From assembly GCA_938049385.1 (NCBI GenBank), contig CALIBQ010000049.1:1-32078 (forward strand): DNA of 32,078 bases. The letters are read 5' to 3'. Below, piece by piece: positions 31,311 through 32,078 of this stretch (the stretch's first letter is position 1; each line of letters begins with the position of its first letter). Both the position numbers and the translations under genes were made by a program. The notes below the pieces were generated by a model, which ran no database searches, was not told the DNA's origin, and worked only from the letters and a program-made list of their open reading frames with translations. Origin of the DNA: an uncultured Anaerolineae bacterium (lineage in GTDB: Bacteria > Chloroflexota > Anaerolineae > JACIWP01).

Positions 31311-31879
31311 CGCTCACCTCCTTCCGGGCGGGACTGGTGGAAGGGTGCCTGCCGGCGGTTGTCCCATTGGCCCTCATGCACCCTCGTAGAAAAGATATAC
31401 GGGTCCAGCACGTGCGGCGGGCGCTGTTCGGCCGGCCTGCCCACTGCCACAAAGGCGAACAGTTCCCATCCCTCCGGGATATGTAGGGTCCGACAGGCTT
31501 CCACCTGCGCCGGCGTCCATTTCGAATCCACTGTGCCGATCCAGGTGGCACCCAGCCCCATGGCGGCGGCCTGCAGAAGGGTGTTCATAACCGCGGCGCT
31601 CAGGTCCATGCGCCAGGCCGGCGATGCACTTACATCGGCCAGGAACGCGATCCAGACCGGCGCGCCGGCCAACTGCGGGTGTACCCGAAAAGCCTCCGCA
31701 ATCCGCTTTTTGACCTCCGGGTCCCGGATGACTACGAAATGCCATGGTTTGCGCCCCATCAGAGAGGGAGCGGCCATAGCCGCGGTCAGCAGGTGCTGGA
31801 TGGTATCCTCGGATATATCCTCGGACGTAAAACGGCGCAGGGTGCGCCGCTGTTGAATGACCTCGATTGCGCTGTACAT
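31307..31879 (-). CDS. Nitroreductase-family flavoprotein (first of tandem pair)
   Basis: The 190-residue product begins at ATG 31879 after AGGAG. It shows IQQRRTLRRFTSEDISEDTIQHLLTAAMAAPSLMGRKPWHFVVIRD, LAGAPVWIAFLAD, AAAMGLGATWIG and FVAVGRPAEQRPP, the nitroreductase fold with an FMN site. It shares many motifs with the downstream gene, so the pair arose by tandem duplication. Family members often work as dimers; a heterodimer of the two is conceivable but untested. The C-terminal 25 residues are polar and probably disordered. Confidence 0.9.
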   Translation of the reverse strand: MYSAIEVIQQRRTLRRFTSEDISEDTIQHLLTAAMAAPSLMGRKPWHFVVIRDPEVKKRIAEAFRVHPQLAGAPVWIAFLADVSASPAWRMDLSAAVMNTLLQAAAMGLGATWIGTVDSKWTPAQVEACRTLHIPEGWELFAFVAVGRPAEQRPPHVLDPYIFSTRVHEGQWDNRRQAPFHQSRPEGGER

Positions 31880-31959
31880 GGTACGGTTCTCCTTGCCAAA
31901 TGTAGAGACCTAGGGGCTGGCGGTCGTGCGCCGGCGTACTGCCATCTACTCACGATAAT

Positions 31960-31988
31960 AGTATAGCACTTTTCTAAAGAATTGTCAA
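31960..31988 (-). promoter_or_regulatory. Promoter of the nitroreductase pair
   Basis: On the minus strand TTGACA (31988-31983), 17 nt and TATACT (31965-31960) match the consensus at 11 of 12 positions. The leader is about 75 nt. A MITE-like copy begins 12 bp upstream of the -35 box. Confidence 0.85.
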
Positions 31989-31999
31989 TAGTTGCGAGT

Positions 32000-32078
32000 G
32001 AGGGTGTTGAAAAAGTCCGAACATACAATCTGTGGAAGGGCGGCCTGGCGGCTGAAGCCACGGCAACAACTGCGAAGC
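32000..32078. mobile_element. MITE-like element, left part, cut by the window end
   Basis: GAGGGTGTTGAAAAAGTC at 32000-32017 is the terminal repeat. The following bases, including ACATACAATC and GGCCTGGCGGCTGAAGCCAC, are collinear with the copies at 8290 and 30582. The right end lies beyond the window, so neither length nor target duplication can be judged. Confidence 0.75.

Noticed and set aside
1-32078. tRNA, rRNA or other known structural RNA genes
   Set aside because: Reading both strands I found no cloverleaf with a GGTTCGAATCC-type arm and no rRNA-like segment. A covariance-model scan would be needed for a firm negative.

Overview
The window looks like a chromosomal segment of a GC-rich bacterium, most probably a member of the Chloroflexota (Anaerolineae-like). 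This assignment is an inference. It rests on the gene families present: a long DHH-CBS-nucleotidyltransferase fusion, a translin-family protein, a small SWIM zinc-finger protein, two flippase-like LPG-synthase-TM proteins, and secreted proteins with Pro/Thr linkers. The very frequent GCCGGC palindrome and the GAAGCC/GGCTTC modular repeats fit as well. I see no rRNA, tRNA, CRISPR array, integrase, transposase or phage gene.

Layout, left to right. (1) 158-1601, minus strand: a translin/TRAX-like protein coupled to a Cas4-like PD-(D/E)XK nuclease that is encoded as two consecutive ORFs, each with a membrane anchor. (2) 1828-3108, plus: two membrane proteins of unknown role. (3) 3124-8172, minus: a four-gene envelope/glycan operon (flippase-like protein, secreted glycoside hydrolase, secreted cell-surface-type protein, DUF2723 glycosyltransferase-like protein) behind a consensus promoter. 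(4) 8290-8488: a MITE-like element with terminal inverted repeats and a 6-bp target duplication, sitting between two divergent promoters. (5) 8587-12189, plus: iron-containing alcohol dehydrogenase and a secreted subtilase. (6) 12197-14923, minus: ABC-F ATPase, dephospho-CoA kinase and a small membrane protein. (7) 15346-22530, plus: MFS exporter, phospholipase-D-type lipoprotein, small unknown protein, DHH/CBS tRNA nucleotidyltransferase and dihydrolipoamide dehydrogenase. (8) 22644-27205, plus: YitT-like membrane protein, AmrS-type radical SAM enzyme, YabE-like 3D-domain protein and KsgA. (9) 27388-30402, minus: SWIM protein, second flippase-like protein, UDP-glucose dehydrogenase and AcpS, behind a consensus promoter and a structured leader. 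(10) 30750-31879, minus: two tandem nitroreductases.

Genes are tightly packed. Seven neighbouring pairs overlap by four bases (ATGA or GTGA), so translational coupling is common. Ten promoters can be read directly, nine of them with both -35 and -10 boxes, eight of those nine with exactly 17-bp spacers, which points to an ordinary housekeeping sigma factor. The non-coding gaps are mostly filled with palindrome-rich interspersed repeats.

The observations I would follow first are the translin plus split membrane-anchored Cas4-like nuclease operon, the MITE-like family with a clear target-site duplication, the leader with a terminator-like hairpin ahead of the SWIM gene, and the genome-wide-looking iteration of GCCGGC with a marked gap in the lpd gene.
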